A stretch of 64,000 nt of DNA from the NCBI GenBank assembly GCA_035628915.1, contig DASPIW010000017.1:40355-104354 (forward strand). Reading direction: 5' to 3'. This document shows, one piece after another, positions 23,522 to 32,926 of the stretch; positions within the stretch are counted from its first letter, which is position 1, and each line of letters opens with the position of its first letter. A program made the translations under genes and the position numbers. The DNA is from JARBUG01 sp035628915. Lineage in GTDB: Bacteria; Bacillota; Sulfobacillia; Symbiobacteriales; Symbiobacteriaceae. Under the pieces are notes generated by a model. It searched no databases and was not told the DNA's origin. It saw nothing but the letters and a program-made list of their open reading frames with translations.

Positions 23522-24151
23522 TCAGGGGGTCGTGGGAATGCGACCGGCTTGAATCCGTATGTAGTCGAACTGCGCGTCGCACCCGGCTTCGATGGGGCTG
23601 CAGGCGTAAAGCCCGCACTTTACGGCCGACTGGCCGTCGTCGGCAAAGAGGTGCGCCAGGCGCATCAGGGTCCAGGGCTCGTACGGGGAGCGCCGGTGCT
23701 CCATGAAGTAGTCGGGGCCTTCCCGCCGGATGCGCAGTTCCAGGCGGATCTCATCTGCCGTCAGGTTCTGGCTGGACCAGTCCGAGTAGCCGTGGTTAGT
23801 CACCACGGTGCCCAGCATGGCAGGGCCGCCGGGCTCGAACTCGACCGACGCCTTGATCCAGCAGTCGGCAGAGAGCCGGATCATCAGGCCGGCCTGGTCG
23901 TAGCGGTGCTGCGGGTGAAGCTGAACGCCGGTGGTCAGGACGAAGTCGCCGGCGATTTCGGCGAAAAGGCAGTGCCCGTTGTCGGTGTCGTAGCCGTAAT
24001 GGGTGGTGCGCCAGAAGTCAGTCCTGGCGTCGGGGTAGAGCTTCAAGCCGCCCGTCGGGGTGGGCGCCCACTGAGCCGGGGGATTCCACCAGGAGAGGGC
24101 CGGGTTCAGCTGGATGCCGGTGAACACTTCGGAGACCAACACTTGTGTCAT
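23522..24151 (-). CDS. DUF1349 domain protein (concanavalin-like fold)
   Basis: A 209-residue protein with the family features WWNPPAQW near residue 21, DFWRTTHYGY near 45, FVLTTGVQLHPQHRYDQAGL near 70, CWIKASVEFEPGG near 96 and YFMEHRRSPYEPWTLMRLAH near 147. DUF1349 proteins have a concanavalin/lectin-like jelly-roll and are thought to bind sugars or act on regulatory small molecules; no reaction is established. There is no signal peptide, so it is cytoplasmic. It converges on lexA and its stop lies 10 bases from the lexA terminator. Confidence 0.8.
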   Translation of the reverse strand: MTQVLVSEVFTGIQLNPALSWWNPPAQWAPTPTGGLKLYPDARTDFWRTTHYGYDTDNGHCLFAEIAGDFVLTTGVQLHPQHRYDQAGLMIRLSADCWIKASVEFEPGGPAMLGTVVTNHGYSDWSSQNLTADEIRLELRIRREGPDYFMEHRRSPYEPWTLMRLAHLFADDGQSAVKCGLYACSPIEAGCDAQFDYIRIQAGRIPTTP

Positions 24152-24357
24152 ACTGCGTTCGCTTCCTTCTTGGCAGATATGCGAACGATTCGAGAGTCGC
24201 CAGGCAGTCTCCTACCAGATGCGTGAAGGGTTGCGCATCACTGACGGGCCGGCGGCCGCCCAGGGCTAAGGTCCTTAAGCAACTGCATGTCTATCGTGTC
24301 AGCGGGACATGCTATCCCGGGCATTGGAAAACGGCGGTTCAAGAAGGAGTTCCGAGC

Positions 24358-26619
24358 TTGAAGCAAGACGTGTATCTGGGCATTGATGTGGGATCCACCA
24401 CGGTGAAAGTAGCGGGAGTCGACGGGGCGTGTCTCCCCGTGGGAGAGCCCGTCTACCTGCGCCATGATTCCTTCGAGACTCCCCTCGCGGCGCTGCAGGA
24501 GGCCCTCTCGCAGTTTCTGGCCACCGGGGACTTGCGCGTGGCGAGCGTGGGTACAACCGGCAGCGGCCGGGAACTGACTCGCAGCCTGATCGGCGCCGAT
24601 CTCAGCAGGACGGAGATCGTTGCCCACGCCACGGGCGTGACCCAGTTGGTCCGTATGGGCCTGGTCCGTACGGCTGCCGGCGATCCGGTCAGCGGGGTGG
24701 GAACCCTGCTGGAGATCGGCGGGCAGGACTCCAAGGTGATCATCTTCGGACCGGAGGGGCTGCCCAGTTTCTTTCAGATGAACAGCATCTGCTCCGCCGG
24801 AACGGGCGAATTCCTCAAGCAGCTGTCCGATGAAGCCGGGATCCACGTCTCCGAATTTGGGCCACTGGCTCTGCAGGGGACCGAACCGGCCGAAATCGAC
24901 TCTACTTGCACCGTCTTCGCCCGCCGGGATTTCCGCCACCTGACCCAGAAAGGTGTCCCCCTCCCCGACCGGCTGATGGGCATCTGCCAGTCGTTGGTCC
25001 GCAACTATCTGCGCAATGTCGTGCCGGAGGGAGCGGTGCGCGGCCCGGTCCTGTTCCAGGGGGGTGTCGCGTACAACCAGGGGGTGCGGATGGCCTTTGA
25101 GCAGCAGCTCGGCCTTCCGGTGGTGGTGCCGCCCATGCACGGGGTAATCGGTGCGCTGGGCATGGCTGTGCTGGCGCGAGAGCACATTTTGGGCGCAGCG
25201 GTGCGCGACTCAGAACCCCTCCCGATGGCGACCGGGTTTCGCGATGATTTCTCCAGCCTGAAGCTCGAGAGCCGCGTCTGCTATTGCCACGGCTGCGCCA
25301 ACGCCTGTGAGCTGACGCAGCCACAGGTGATCCGCGGCGACGAGATCCGAGTGCTCGAGACCGCCGGCGGACGCTGCGAAGGCAGCCAGAATCCGCACAA
25401 CGTCCGGCCGGACCCGCAGTCCCTGGGGGCGATTACGGTGCCTGTGCTGCGGGAGCCTCTCCCGGCAGAGCGTCATCCGGCGCTGTCGGGGCTGACGGGG
25501 CCGGCTCGTACGTCCCGGCGCCGCAGCTCCGCCGGTCGGTACTTCGCCGGGCTGGACGGGGGATCGCGGGGTACGAAATACGCCTTGATCCGGAGCCAGG
25601 CGACGGGCGTCGAGGTGGTGGCCGTCGGCTCGCTCAGCACCGGCGGCGATGCCATTGCGGCCTGTATGGAGGCTCTGAATCGGCTTCGGGGGCTCCTGCC
25701 GCCGGGCGCGGACCTGGGGGGCGTCGGTACCACCGGCAGCGCCGGCGAACTGTTTCGGGATCTCATTACGACCCGGGACCGAGAGACATCGGACTTGCGG
25801 AGTACGGAGATCCTCGCCCACTATGCCTGGGCCAGTCACCGGGTGCCCCAGGTGGGCACGGTCATTGACATCGGCGGCAATGATGCGAAAATCATCACCG
25901 TCAAGCCGGGCGGTCTGGACTTCGCCATGAACGACAAGTGTGCAGCCGGGACCGGCGCCTTCCTGGAGGCCGTGGCCCGCCGCTTCCACATCCCGCTGGA
26001 GCAGTACGCGGAGGTCGCCCTCTCCTCCCACAATCCCGCCCGCATCGCCGGCCGGTGCGCCGTCTTCGGCGAGTCGGATGTCGTACACAAGTCCCGCATG
26101 GGTTTCGGCACACCGGACTTGCTTTCCGGCGTTGCCTATTCGATCTGCCGCACCTACTTCACCGATGTGGGGCGCGGCCGCCAGCTGCGGGTGCCCATTG
26201 TGGCCCAGGGCGGCGTCTTCCTGAACAAAGCCGTGCAGGAGGCATTTCGCAAGACGCTTGGGCTGGGGCTGGATGAATTCAGGGTAGCAGAGGACACCCG
26301 TGAAGTGGTTGGCGCCGGGGCGCTGGGGGCCGCCCTGCTCAGCAAAGGGATGTATGAGCAGGGGTATGATAGCGCCTTCAAAGGGTTTGCCGAGATCGCC
26401 GCCGGCACTTACCGGACGGTCACCACCCAATGCCGTCACGCCCGCTGCCATCGCACCTGCGACGGTGTCGTCGTCTTGTTGGAAAACGAGCGGCCCGTGG
26501 CCGGGTACCGCTCCATCGACTGCCCTCTGGGCTTCTTTGACGGCATGGCGGCCAATGAAGCGGAGCGGTGGCACATGGCCAGCCTGATCGAAAAGAAGAG
26601 CGAGGTCATCAATTCATGA
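24358..26619 (+). CDS. Two-domain 2-hydroxyacyl-CoA dehydratase activase (BadF/BadG/BcrA/BcrD ATPase)
   Basis: A 753-residue protein with two tandem ASKHA ATPase domains. The first has YLGIDVGSTTVKVAGVD, GTTGSGREL, SICSAGTGEF and STCTVFARRDF. The second has YFAGLDGGSRGTKYALI, GTTGSAGEL, KCAAGTGAF and GRCAVFGESDVV. In HgdC-type activases each homodimer subunit gives two Cys to a bridging [4Fe-4S] cluster; here each tandem domain has both Cys, so the dimer is probably intramolecular. Extra Cys clusters occur in the linker (CYCHGCANAC) and C-terminus (CRHARCHRTC). It should drive ATP-dependent low-potential electron transfer. The start is TTG 24358, eight bases after AAGGAG. It overlaps the next gene by ATGA. 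Confidence 0.9.
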   Translation: MKQDVYLGIDVGSTTVKVAGVDGACLPVGEPVYLRHDSFETPLAALQEALSQFLATGDLRVASVGTTGSGRELTRSLIGADLSRTEIVAHATGVTQLVRMGLVRTAAGDPVSGVGTLLEIGGQDSKVIIFGPEGLPSFFQMNSICSAGTGEFLKQLSDEAGIHVSEFGPLALQGTEPAEIDSTCTVFARRDFRHLTQKGVPLPDRLMGICQSLVRNYLRNVVPEGAVRGPVLFQGGVAYNQGVRMAFEQQLGLPVVVPPMHGVIGALGMAVLAREHILGAAVRDSEPLPMATGFRDDFSSLKLESRVCYCHGCANACELTQPQVIRGDEIRVLETAGGRCEGSQNPHNVRPDPQSLGAITVPVLREPLPAERHPALSGLTGPARTSRRRSSAGRYFAGLDGGSRGTKYALIRSQATGVEVVAVGSLSTGGDAIAACMEALNRLRGLLPPGADLGGVGTTGSAGELFRDLITTRDRETSDLRSTEILAHYAWASHRVPQVGTVIDIGGNDAKIITVKPGGLDFAMNDKCAAGTGAFLEAVARRFHIPLEQYAEVALSSHNPARIAGRCAVFGESDVVHKSRMGFGTPDLLSGVAYSICRTYFTDVGRGRQLRVPIVAQGGVFLNKAVQEAFRKTLGLGLDEFRVAEDTREVVGAGALGAALLSKGMYEQGYDSAFKGFAEIAAGTYRTVTTQCRHARCHRTCDGVVVLLENERPVAGYRSIDCPLGFFDGMAANEAERWHMASLIEKKSEVINS

Positions 26620-29231
26620 GCACACAAACGGCGATTCCCATGCCCCCGGGTCTGACCCGGCGGCCCAAGGTGGGAGTGGTGCTGAGCTATATCGGTCACT
26701 ATCACTCCGTCCAGGTCCTGCATCGGTTCCTCCACCTGGCAGGCTGCGAGGTGATTACCAGCCGGCAGAGCACGGCGCCCACCATCGAGGCCGGCACGTC
26801 CATGACAAGCAGCGATTTCTGTTTTCCCCTGCGGGTCTATGTGGGGCATGTCTACACCCTCAGCCAAAAACACCCCGATCTGGATGCGATTCTGGCCCCC
26901 AATATCTGGACTGACCACGCGGGGTCGGCCACCTGCTGCAAGTACCGCGACATTGGCGGAACCGCGATCCGTTCCTTGGGGGGCATGGTGCCGTACCTGC
27001 AGGGCCATGAGAGAGCGGGGAGCCATCCCCTGCCGCGCCTGATTCGACCCAACGTGCAATCTCCGTCCCGCACCGCCTTGCGCAACGTCGCCTTTGAGGT
27101 GTATGCCGAACTGCTCGGCCTTCCAAGCTGGTCGCGGATGGGCTTCTTCCTCCCGCCCGGTCTACGCCGACCATGGGCGCCCCATGTGGCCCACGTGGAA
27201 TCGGCCTTCGAACGGGCCTGGGAGCAAGTCTTGCTCCAACCGGGTGCGCGCCTGAAAGAGAAGCTGGCGGACGAGAAGAAGCCGCGCCTGGCGCTGGTCG
27301 GCCGCCGGTACCTGATCGACGACCCGGCGCTCTCGGCCGATTTAAAGCCCTGGTTTTCCCGTGCCGGGGCGGTGGTGCTGACGGCTGCCGATGTGCCCTG
27401 GACGGAACTGGAGCCGCTCTACCGGTCTGCCGAAGGGTACTACGACACGCACCGGGAAGGGCACGCCTTCATCGACTGGGCCATGGACAAGGTGGACGGC
27501 TTTATCACCCTGGGCGCGTTCGGCTGCCACCCCGACGCTTTTCAGGTGGACTACCTGGCCGAGTATGCCCGCTCCAAGGGAAAGCCCGCCTGGACGTTTC
27601 GGTTTGATGAAACGGTGGGCAATGCGGGCTTCCAGACCCGGTTTGAAACGATCTACGGGTTCCTGGAAGGGCAGCGGGACCGCCGCCTGAACGAAAAGCG
27701 GGCGGCCCAAGGCAACGAGGAGACGGCGGCGACGCTGGAACCCGCACATTCGGACGCCGGAGTAGCGACCGAAAGCCGGAATGATCTGCGTCCCTTGTTC
27801 GTCTGGCCGTATATGGGCGAAGAGCTAAACCTGATTTTGGAGGAACTCTTTGTCCAACTGGGACTGCGGGGGTATGCCCTCCCCCCCAAGCCGATTGACG
27901 GCAGCACACTGGAACTGGGGACCCGCCGCTACGCCGAGACCTGTTCGCCTTTTGCCTGTGCCACAGGCAGCTTGATGCAGAGTGTACGGGAAGCCGTCCA
28001 TGAACTGCGGACAGAGGCTGCCAACCAGGGGAAGCTGGTGGAGCCGCGGCGCTTTATCGCCCTGATGCTGCAGGGAGAAGGCCCCTGTACCTTCGGCTGG
28101 TACGCCATCGCCCAGAACCACCACCTCTCGGCGGATCTGGCGCCCGACCTCACGGATGGCCATACCGTTGAACTGGTCACCATGGGCCTGAAGGACCCGG
28201 TGGATATCATCCGCCAACTGGCTCGCCTGGGCGATACCCGGCGGTTGGCTCCCCTGGTGGAGTACATCGAAGCTCGGGTCACCGGTGCCTGGGCCAGGAT
28301 GAGCCAGCTTTCGCGGCTTCGCATGCAGCTTCGCTTCCAACGGGCGGCCCGCGCCAGGCTCGCGCCCATTTGGGCGAAGCTGGCGGCAGCGGAGGCCGTG
28401 CGCGCCAGATCACTCCTGGTGCGTGCACATGAGCTGGAGCCGGGGAGCACTACCGTGGCGTACCATGACTGCATGGATCTGCTGCGCGCGGCGCACACCC
28501 GCCGGACCATCCGGCAGGCGCGCCAACGTTCCTTCGCCAGGCTGAAGGCTGTCCCGCAGGACCGCCTGCCCAAGCCCCGTGTCGTTGCGGTGGGGGAGAT
28601 CTATGTGGTCCTGACCTCGTTCTCCAACCGCGGCGTGATCGAGAAGCTGATGGGCCAGGAAGGAATCGAGGTCGAGGAGGGGATTAGCCTCAGCCACTTC
28701 ATCCGCCGGTCTTTGCGGGAGTGGCGGCGTCGTACGCTGGCGAGCCGCCCCTTTGTGAAGCCGGTGCTCAAGTGGTTGGCTGAGCGGGGGGTCGAGTGGC
28801 TGAAGCAGAGCCCCGGTGAACTCCGGGCCCGCCCACTGCTTGAGTGGGAGGTCGGCGGCGAAGGCATGCCCGGCGTAGCTGCCGCCCGCGCCCTCGTTGA
28901 GAACGGCTGCGACGGCGTGCTTCACGTCTTCCCGTTCAAGTGCATGCCCGAAGGCGTTGCCAAAGACGCGTACAAGGAACTGAGCGACCTCTACCAGGTG
29001 CGCTACCTCAGCCTGACGTTTGACAAGGAGACCGAGATTGAGCGGGTCAAGACAGAAGTCGCCACCTTCGCAGCTCTGCTGCGCGCCCAACTCGGCGCCC
29101 GGAGCAGCTGGTTCGGGCGCCTCCGGTTGATCGGCGAGCGCAAGGTGCTGGGCTACAAGCTGGACCGGCTCTATCGCCGGGCCAAGCAAGGCAGCAGGAG
29201 ACCGACCAGCGCGGCTGGAACCAACTTGTGA
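26616..29231 (+). CDS. Activase partner with DUF2229/HgdB-like domains
   Basis: An 871-residue protein that usually is the C-terminal half of the large (about 1,400 residue) CoA-substrate activase fusions. The N-terminal DUF2229-like part has KVGVVLSYIGHYHSVQVLHR, SSDFCFPLRVYVGH and GSATCCKYRD. The middle HgdB-like part has YAETCSPFACATGSLMQ and LMLQGEGPCTFGWY. A third segment has AVGEIYVVLTSFSNRGVIEK and FPFKCMPEG. The conserved Cys residues are likely [4Fe-4S] ligands, so it may be the electron-accepting dehydratase-like or double-cubane reductase subunit. It is translationally coupled to the ATPase gene. The physiological substrate is unknown, as no typical dehydratase alpha/beta subunits are nearby. 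Confidence 0.85.
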   Translation: MSTQTAIPMPPGLTRRPKVGVVLSYIGHYHSVQVLHRFLHLAGCEVITSRQSTAPTIEAGTSMTSSDFCFPLRVYVGHVYTLSQKHPDLDAILAPNIWTDHAGSATCCKYRDIGGTAIRSLGGMVPYLQGHERAGSHPLPRLIRPNVQSPSRTALRNVAFEVYAELLGLPSWSRMGFFLPPGLRRPWAPHVAHVESAFERAWEQVLLQPGARLKEKLADEKKPRLALVGRRYLIDDPALSADLKPWFSRAGAVVLTAADVPWTELEPLYRSAEGYYDTHREGHAFIDWAMDKVDGFITLGAFGCHPDAFQVDYLAEYARSKGKPAWTFRFDETVGNAGFQTRFETIYGFLEGQRDRRLNEKRAAQGNEETAATLEPAHSDAGVATESRNDLRPLFVWPYMGEELNLILEELFVQLGLRGYALPPKPIDGSTLELGTRRYAETCSPFACATGSLMQSVREAVHELRTEAANQGKLVEPRRFIALMLQGEGPCTFGWYAIAQNHHLSADLAPDLTDGHTVELVTMGLKDPVDIIRQLARLGDTRRLAPLVEYIEARVTGAWARMSQLSRLRMQLRFQRAARARLAPIWAKLAAAEAVRARSLLVRAHELEPGSTTVAYHDCMDLLRAAHTRRTIRQARQRSFARLKAVPQDRLPKPRVVAVGEIYVVLTSFSNRGVIEKLMGQEGIEVEEGISLSHFIRRSLREWRRRTLASRPFVKPVLKWLAERGVEWLKQSPGELRARPLLEWEVGGEGMPGVAAARALVENGCDGVLHVFPFKCMPEGVAKDAYKELSDLYQVRYLSLTFDKETEIERVKTEVATFAALLRAQLGARSSWFGRLRLIGERKVLGYKLDRLYRRAKQGSRRPTSAAGTNL

Positions 29232-29254
29232 TTCGATCGGGGGCATGGTTGAAA

Positions 29255-29302
29255 GCGAAGAGGCCGCATGGTGCAGTCGTCCTGTACCTGTGGCCTCTTC
29301 GC
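29255..29302. terminator. Hairpin after the activase operon
   Basis: The arms GCGAAGAGGCC (29255-29265) and GGCCTCTTCGC (29292-29302) pair perfectly across a 26-base loop, between convergent genes. No T tract follows. Confidence 0.5.
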
Positions 29303-29336
29303 ATGTGAATGTGCACGCCCTCGGGGGAGGCTCGCC

Positions 29337-29714
29337 TCACGACCCAAGATCTTCCCAGAGGCTCTTCAGGCGCAAGTGAGCGGAGCGGACCAGCAGATGG
29401 TCGCGCCCGTCGACTGCCGCCTGCAGCTCTGCCAGAAGCAGATCAAAGATCTCGATCTCGTCCGTGGTCGATGTGAAACTGACGCGCCCTTTGACCCTGG
29501 CCCAAGTCTGAGCCAACCGCATCTCGGCTCGGCCGGCCTCTTCCCAACGGCCGGACAGGGCCAGAGCAGCCACCTGCTCCAGCTGCGCCGGCAGGTCATC
29601 GTGCGACCCGAGCGGGCGCTTCAGAACGGGTCCCGTGTTCATGGACAGGACGATGACCGCCATGGCAAGCGTGGGAAGGGCATAGTACAGGAATTTCAGG
29701 AGCCACCCCTTCAT
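29337..29714 (-). CDS. DUF4363-like membrane protein
   Basis: A 125-residue protein with one N-terminal TM helix (LKFLYYALPTLAMAVIVL) and an outer alpha-helical part (LEQVAALALSGRWEEAGRAE, then LLAELQAAVDGRDHLLVRSA). This matches DUF4363, a family regularly found just downstream of DUF421 genes in spore-forming Firmicutes, as it is here (gap 10 bases). The role is unknown; an envelope or spore membrane function is usually assumed. I chose the ATG at 29714, six bases after AGGGGG; the preceding ATG is too close to that site. Confidence 0.75.
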   Translation of the reverse strand: MKGWLLKFLYYALPTLAMAVIVLSMNTGPVLKRPLGSHDDLPAQLEQVAALALSGRWEEAGRAEMRLAQTWARVKGRVSFTSTTDEIEIFDLLLAELQAAVDGRDHLLVRSAHLRLKSLWEDLGS

Positions 29715-29724
29715 CATACACCCC

Positions 29725-30459
29725 CTAATTGGGTCCCGGGTAATCACCCACGCGATCGGCGGGCGGCAGGCGATCTTCATACCGGTCCACGTAGATGCGC
29801 CCCTGCGTGTCGATGATTGCCAGGAACGCCTCCCCGGGGCCGCTGACACCCTCTTCCCGCAGTCGGTCCAGGAGCCACGCCCGATTGAGCCCCATGCGCC
29901 GGAGATTCTGCTCCATCACTTCGCCGTCGACGACCAACTCCACCCCCAGACCTTCGTAGGCGGTCGGGATCTTCAGGTCCTTCGGCGTCACGGGTCGCTC
30001 CTGGGAGCGCAGGAGCACCGACAGCTTGCCATGTGGCTCTAACAAGGCGGCTTCAACGGTGCTGATGTCGAAGACGTTCTTCTCCCTGAGCAGGCTGTTC
30101 AGCTCCCCCACCCGCATTCGGACTTGCGCGAGGCTCTTTTCGAGGATCTGCCCATTGTGCACCACCACGACGGGCTCGCCATCGAGCATCTTTCCTGTCC
30201 ATCGGCTTTTCAGGGCGATGTACTGGGTCAGCATCACCAGCGCCACCCATACCGCCAGCCCCACGAAAACCGGCCAGGGACGGATGCTGAGGTCGGTGGT
30301 CAACACGCCCCCGATGGAGCCGATGGTGATCCCCGTGACCCACTCAAAGTACGTCAGCTGCGCGATCTGGGTCTTCCCCAATAAGCGGGTGAAGATCAAG
30401 AGGGAAACAAAGGTGACGACAGCGCGCACTGCGACGATGGTTGCTTCTCCCACTGACAT
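29725..30459 (-). CDS. DUF421 (YetF-like) membrane protein
   Basis: A 244-residue protein with three N-terminal TM helices (EATIVAVRAVVTFVSLLIFT, the YFEWVTGITIGSIGGVL region, FVGLAVWVALVMLTQYIAL) and the cytoplasmic DUF421 domain (GEPVVVVHNGQI and VFDISTVEAALLEPHGKLSV). YetF-type proteins are widespread in Bacilli and Clostridia, with paralogues made during sporulation. Biochemical role unknown. I chose the ATG at 30459, after GAGGAG at four bases. It is followed by its usual DUF4363 partner. Confidence 0.88.
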   Translation of the reverse strand: MSVGEATIVAVRAVVTFVSLLIFTRLLGKTQIAQLTYFEWVTGITIGSIGGVLTTDLSIRPWPVFVGLAVWVALVMLTQYIALKSRWTGKMLDGEPVVVVHNGQILEKSLAQVRMRVGELNSLLREKNVFDISTVEAALLEPHGKLSVLLRSQERPVTPKDLKIPTAYEGLGVELVVDGEVMEQNLRRMGLNRAWLLDRLREEGVSGPGEAFLAIIDTQGRIYVDRYEDRLPPADRVGDYPGPN

Positions 30460-30625
30460 CCGACTCCTCAGATTGCAATCACGCTGTTGTTGGACGCGGC
30501 TGATTGGCGCCTCCTCATACGTATCCTTTGCGAACGGGCGCAGGCGCACACATGGCGATCCGCCTTGCCATCGTTTCCCTGGGCACCGGACATTCGGCTC
30601 GACGGGCCGGCCCAAGAAGATGTCA

Positions 30626-31471
30626 TCACAGCCCCCAGGGAGTGAACGACTTCATCACCGTATAGACGACGCCGGGGAGCTGCTCCCGGGCCTGCGCCGG
30701 CAGCTCCGGATGCGCCAGCAGCAGATGCAGGCAGCGCAGGAAACAGCGGGCGTTATGGTAGGTGGCGCTGTCGCGCCCCGGCACGAACGCCTTATAGCGG
30801 GGCTCCACGCCCGCAAGAGTATGCAAGCAAGCGGCCACCTGCTCCATGGGCAGCAGTTCCCGCCGGAGAGTCGCGAGCACGGCACGGCCCAGGCGGCCAT
30901 CTTCGTTCTCCAGGTACGGGTAGGCGGTCGGGGCGATCACTTTCTGCACGATCGCCGCCAGGATGCGCTCCAGGTCGGGGGCGCCCAGGGCGGGGTGGCC
31001 GGCCACGGCGCCGAGCAGGTCGGCCGTGTGTGCGACCGAGTGCGCCCAGCCCTTCCCCGGCACGTACCCCCGGAGGTCCTGCTCGTCCATCAGATATGTA
31101 AGACCGCAGGCCTGGATCGCGTGCACCTCCCCGGCCTCCAGGAAGCGCACCCTTGCGTCGTAGGTGACGATGGCGCCCAGGATGAGGACTGAGAACGTCC
31201 GCAGGAAGACCCGGTCGCCTTCCGCCTCGCCGATCCCTTCCCGCAGGTTGTCCATAAGCCGCCGGGCGATCTCCCTGACCTGGTCAGGCGTGTACAGTCC
31301 GTGATCGATCCAGGTCCACAGGATCTCCAGGCAGAGGCTGTCGCGCAGCTCGGGGTCCAGGGCGCCGAGGCCCGCCATCAGGTCGGGGAGCAAATCCATA
31401 GGGGTCCGGTCTTCGGGCGGCGCAAACTCGTTATCGTGTATCCTCCGCAACAACTGCTTATCCAAGATCAT
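30626..31471 (-). CDS. DUF2785 domain protein
   Basis: A 281-residue, mostly helical protein with the family pattern VFLRTFSVLILGAIVTYD, then EQDLRGYVPGKGWAHSVAHT with ADLLGAVAGHP, and ENEDGRLGRAVL. The GKGWAHSxAHxADxL motif with its two His residues is diagnostic. DUF2785 has an alpha-solenoid fold and is linked in some reports to antibiotic resistance, but no mechanism is known. The start is ATG 31471 after AGGGGG at three bases. It lies downstream of glnA on the same strand but beyond a terminator. Confidence 0.82.
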   Translation of the reverse strand: MILDKQLLRRIHDNEFAPPEDRTPMDLLPDLMAGLGALDPELRDSLCLEILWTWIDHGLYTPDQVREIARRLMDNLREGIGEAEGDRVFLRTFSVLILGAIVTYDARVRFLEAGEVHAIQACGLTYLMDEQDLRGYVPGKGWAHSVAHTADLLGAVAGHPALGAPDLERILAAIVQKVIAPTAYPYLENEDGRLGRAVLATLRRELLPMEQVAACLHTLAGVEPRYKAFVPGRDSATYHNARCFLRCLHLLLAHPELPAQAREQLPGVVYTVMKSFTPWGL

Positions 31472-31529
31472 CGACCCCCTACACAAGCACCTGACGGCGT
31501 GGGAATCCGGAGGCGGAAACCGAATAAAC

Positions 31530-31556
31530 GTGGGGCTGCGAACGTCGCAGCCCCAC
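31530..31556 (-). terminator. glnA terminator
   Basis: A perfect 12-bp stem (31530-31541 with 31545-31556, loop ACG), followed on the minus strand by TTTATTC, nine bases after the glnA stop. Confidence 0.8.
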
Positions 31557-31564
31557 TTCTTGCG

Positions 31565-32905
31565 CTAAAAAATCTGCAGATACTGGTCCAGCTCCCACTG
31601 GTGCACCTGGGAGCGGTAAATATCCCACTCGATCAGCTTCGCTTCCATGAAGTTGGTGAAGATGTGCGGCCCCAGGGCGTCGCGGATCACATCGTCGTTC
31701 TCCAGCTCCCGCAGGGCGTCCTTGAGGCTTGTCGGCAGCGAATCGATCCCCTCAGCCTCCCGCTCTTCCGGCGCCATCGTGTAGATGTTCCGGTTGACGG
31801 GCGTGGGCGGCTGCACCTTGCGCTTGATGCCGTCCAGCCCGGCGGCGAGGATCGCGGCCAGCGCCAGATACGGATTGCACGACGGATCGGGGCTGCGCAG
31901 CTCGATGCGGGTCGAGTTGCCCCGCTTGACGGGAATGCGGATCAGCGGCGACCGGTTCCGCTCCGACCACGCCAGATAGACAGGCGCCTCGTAGCCCGGC
32001 ACCAGCCGCTTATACGAGTTGACCAGCGGATTGCAGATCGCCGTGAACGCCTTGGCGTGCTCCAACTGGCCGGCGATGAAGGAATAGCAGACGGAGCTGA
32101 CGCCGGTGGGCGCATCCGGATCAAAGAAGGCGTTCTTGCCGTCCTTGAAGAGTGATTGATGCACATGCATGCCCGAACCGTTGACGCCCATGATCGGCTT
32201 GGGCATGAACGAGGCGTGCAGCCCGTGCTGCAGGGCGATGGTCCGCACGACGAACCGGAAGGTGGCGATATTGTCCGCCGCCGTCACGGCGTCGGAGTAC
32301 TTGAAGTCGATTTCGTGCTGTCCCGGTGCCACTTCATGGTGAGACGATTCGATCTCGAAGCCCATCTTCTGTAGATTGAGCACGCAGTCGCGCCGGCACT
32401 CCTCGCCCCGGTCGACGGGACCCAGGTCGAAGTACGACGCCTGGTCGATCGTTTTGGTCGAAGGCTTGCCCTCGGCGTCGCGGGTAAAGAGGAAGAACTC
32501 GGGCTCCGGCCCGACCATATAGTTGAAGCCCAGGGCCTGCGCTTCGGCCATGATCCGCTTCAGCGTGCCCCGGGGGTCGCCGATGAACGGCGTGCCGTCG
32601 GGGTTCAGCACGTCGCAGATCAGGCGGGCCGTGGCGCCCTCGCCCTGCTCCTGCCACGGGAAGACGGCAAAGGTGGACGGGTCGGGCTTGAGCAGCTTGT
32701 CAGCCTCCTCCATCCGGACGAAGCCCTCAATCGACGATCCGTCGAACAGCAGCTGGCCCTTGAGTGCCTTGGGCAGCTGCTCCACCGGAATATCGACGTT
32801 CTTGATGACGCCGAGAATGTCGGTGAACTGCATCCGGATAAAGCGGACGTCCAGTTCCTGAACCCGCTCCATCACCTCTTCATTGGTCTTCGGGCGATTG
32901 GGCAT
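31565..32905 (-). CDS. glnA: Type I glutamine synthetase
   Basis: A 446-residue enzyme that makes glutamine from glutamate, ammonia and ATP. Signature segments are LFDGSSIEGFVRMEEAD near residue 50, DPSTFAVFPWQ near 74, GPEPEFFLF near 124, the ATP-binding stretch NGSGMHVHQSLFKDG near 248, SYKRLVPGYEAPVYLAWS near 300 and RIELRSPDPSCNPYLALA near 335. The length fits the short GSI-alpha type of Firmicutes, which is regulated by feedback inhibition and not by adenylylation. AGGAGGAGGGG precedes the ATG. There is no glnR gene next to it, unlike in Bacillus; a DUF456 gene lies between it and the YnbB-like gene. Confidence 0.97.
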   Translation of the reverse strand: MPNRPKTNEEVMERVQELDVRFIRMQFTDILGVIKNVDIPVEQLPKALKGQLLFDGSSIEGFVRMEEADKLLKPDPSTFAVFPWQEQGEGATARLICDVLNPDGTPFIGDPRGTLKRIMAEAQALGFNYMVGPEPEFFLFTRDAEGKPSTKTIDQASYFDLGPVDRGEECRRDCVLNLQKMGFEIESSHHEVAPGQHEIDFKYSDAVTAADNIATFRFVVRTIALQHGLHASFMPKPIMGVNGSGMHVHQSLFKDGKNAFFDPDAPTGVSSVCYSFIAGQLEHAKAFTAICNPLVNSYKRLVPGYEAPVYLAWSERNRSPLIRIPVKRGNSTRIELRSPDPSCNPYLALAAILAAGLDGIKRKVQPPTPVNRNIYTMAPEEREAEGIDSLPTSLKDALRELENDDVIRDALGPHIFTNFMEAKLIEWDIYRSQVHQWELDQYLQIF

Positions 32906-32926
32906 GGCCCCTCCTCCTTCTCTCTC

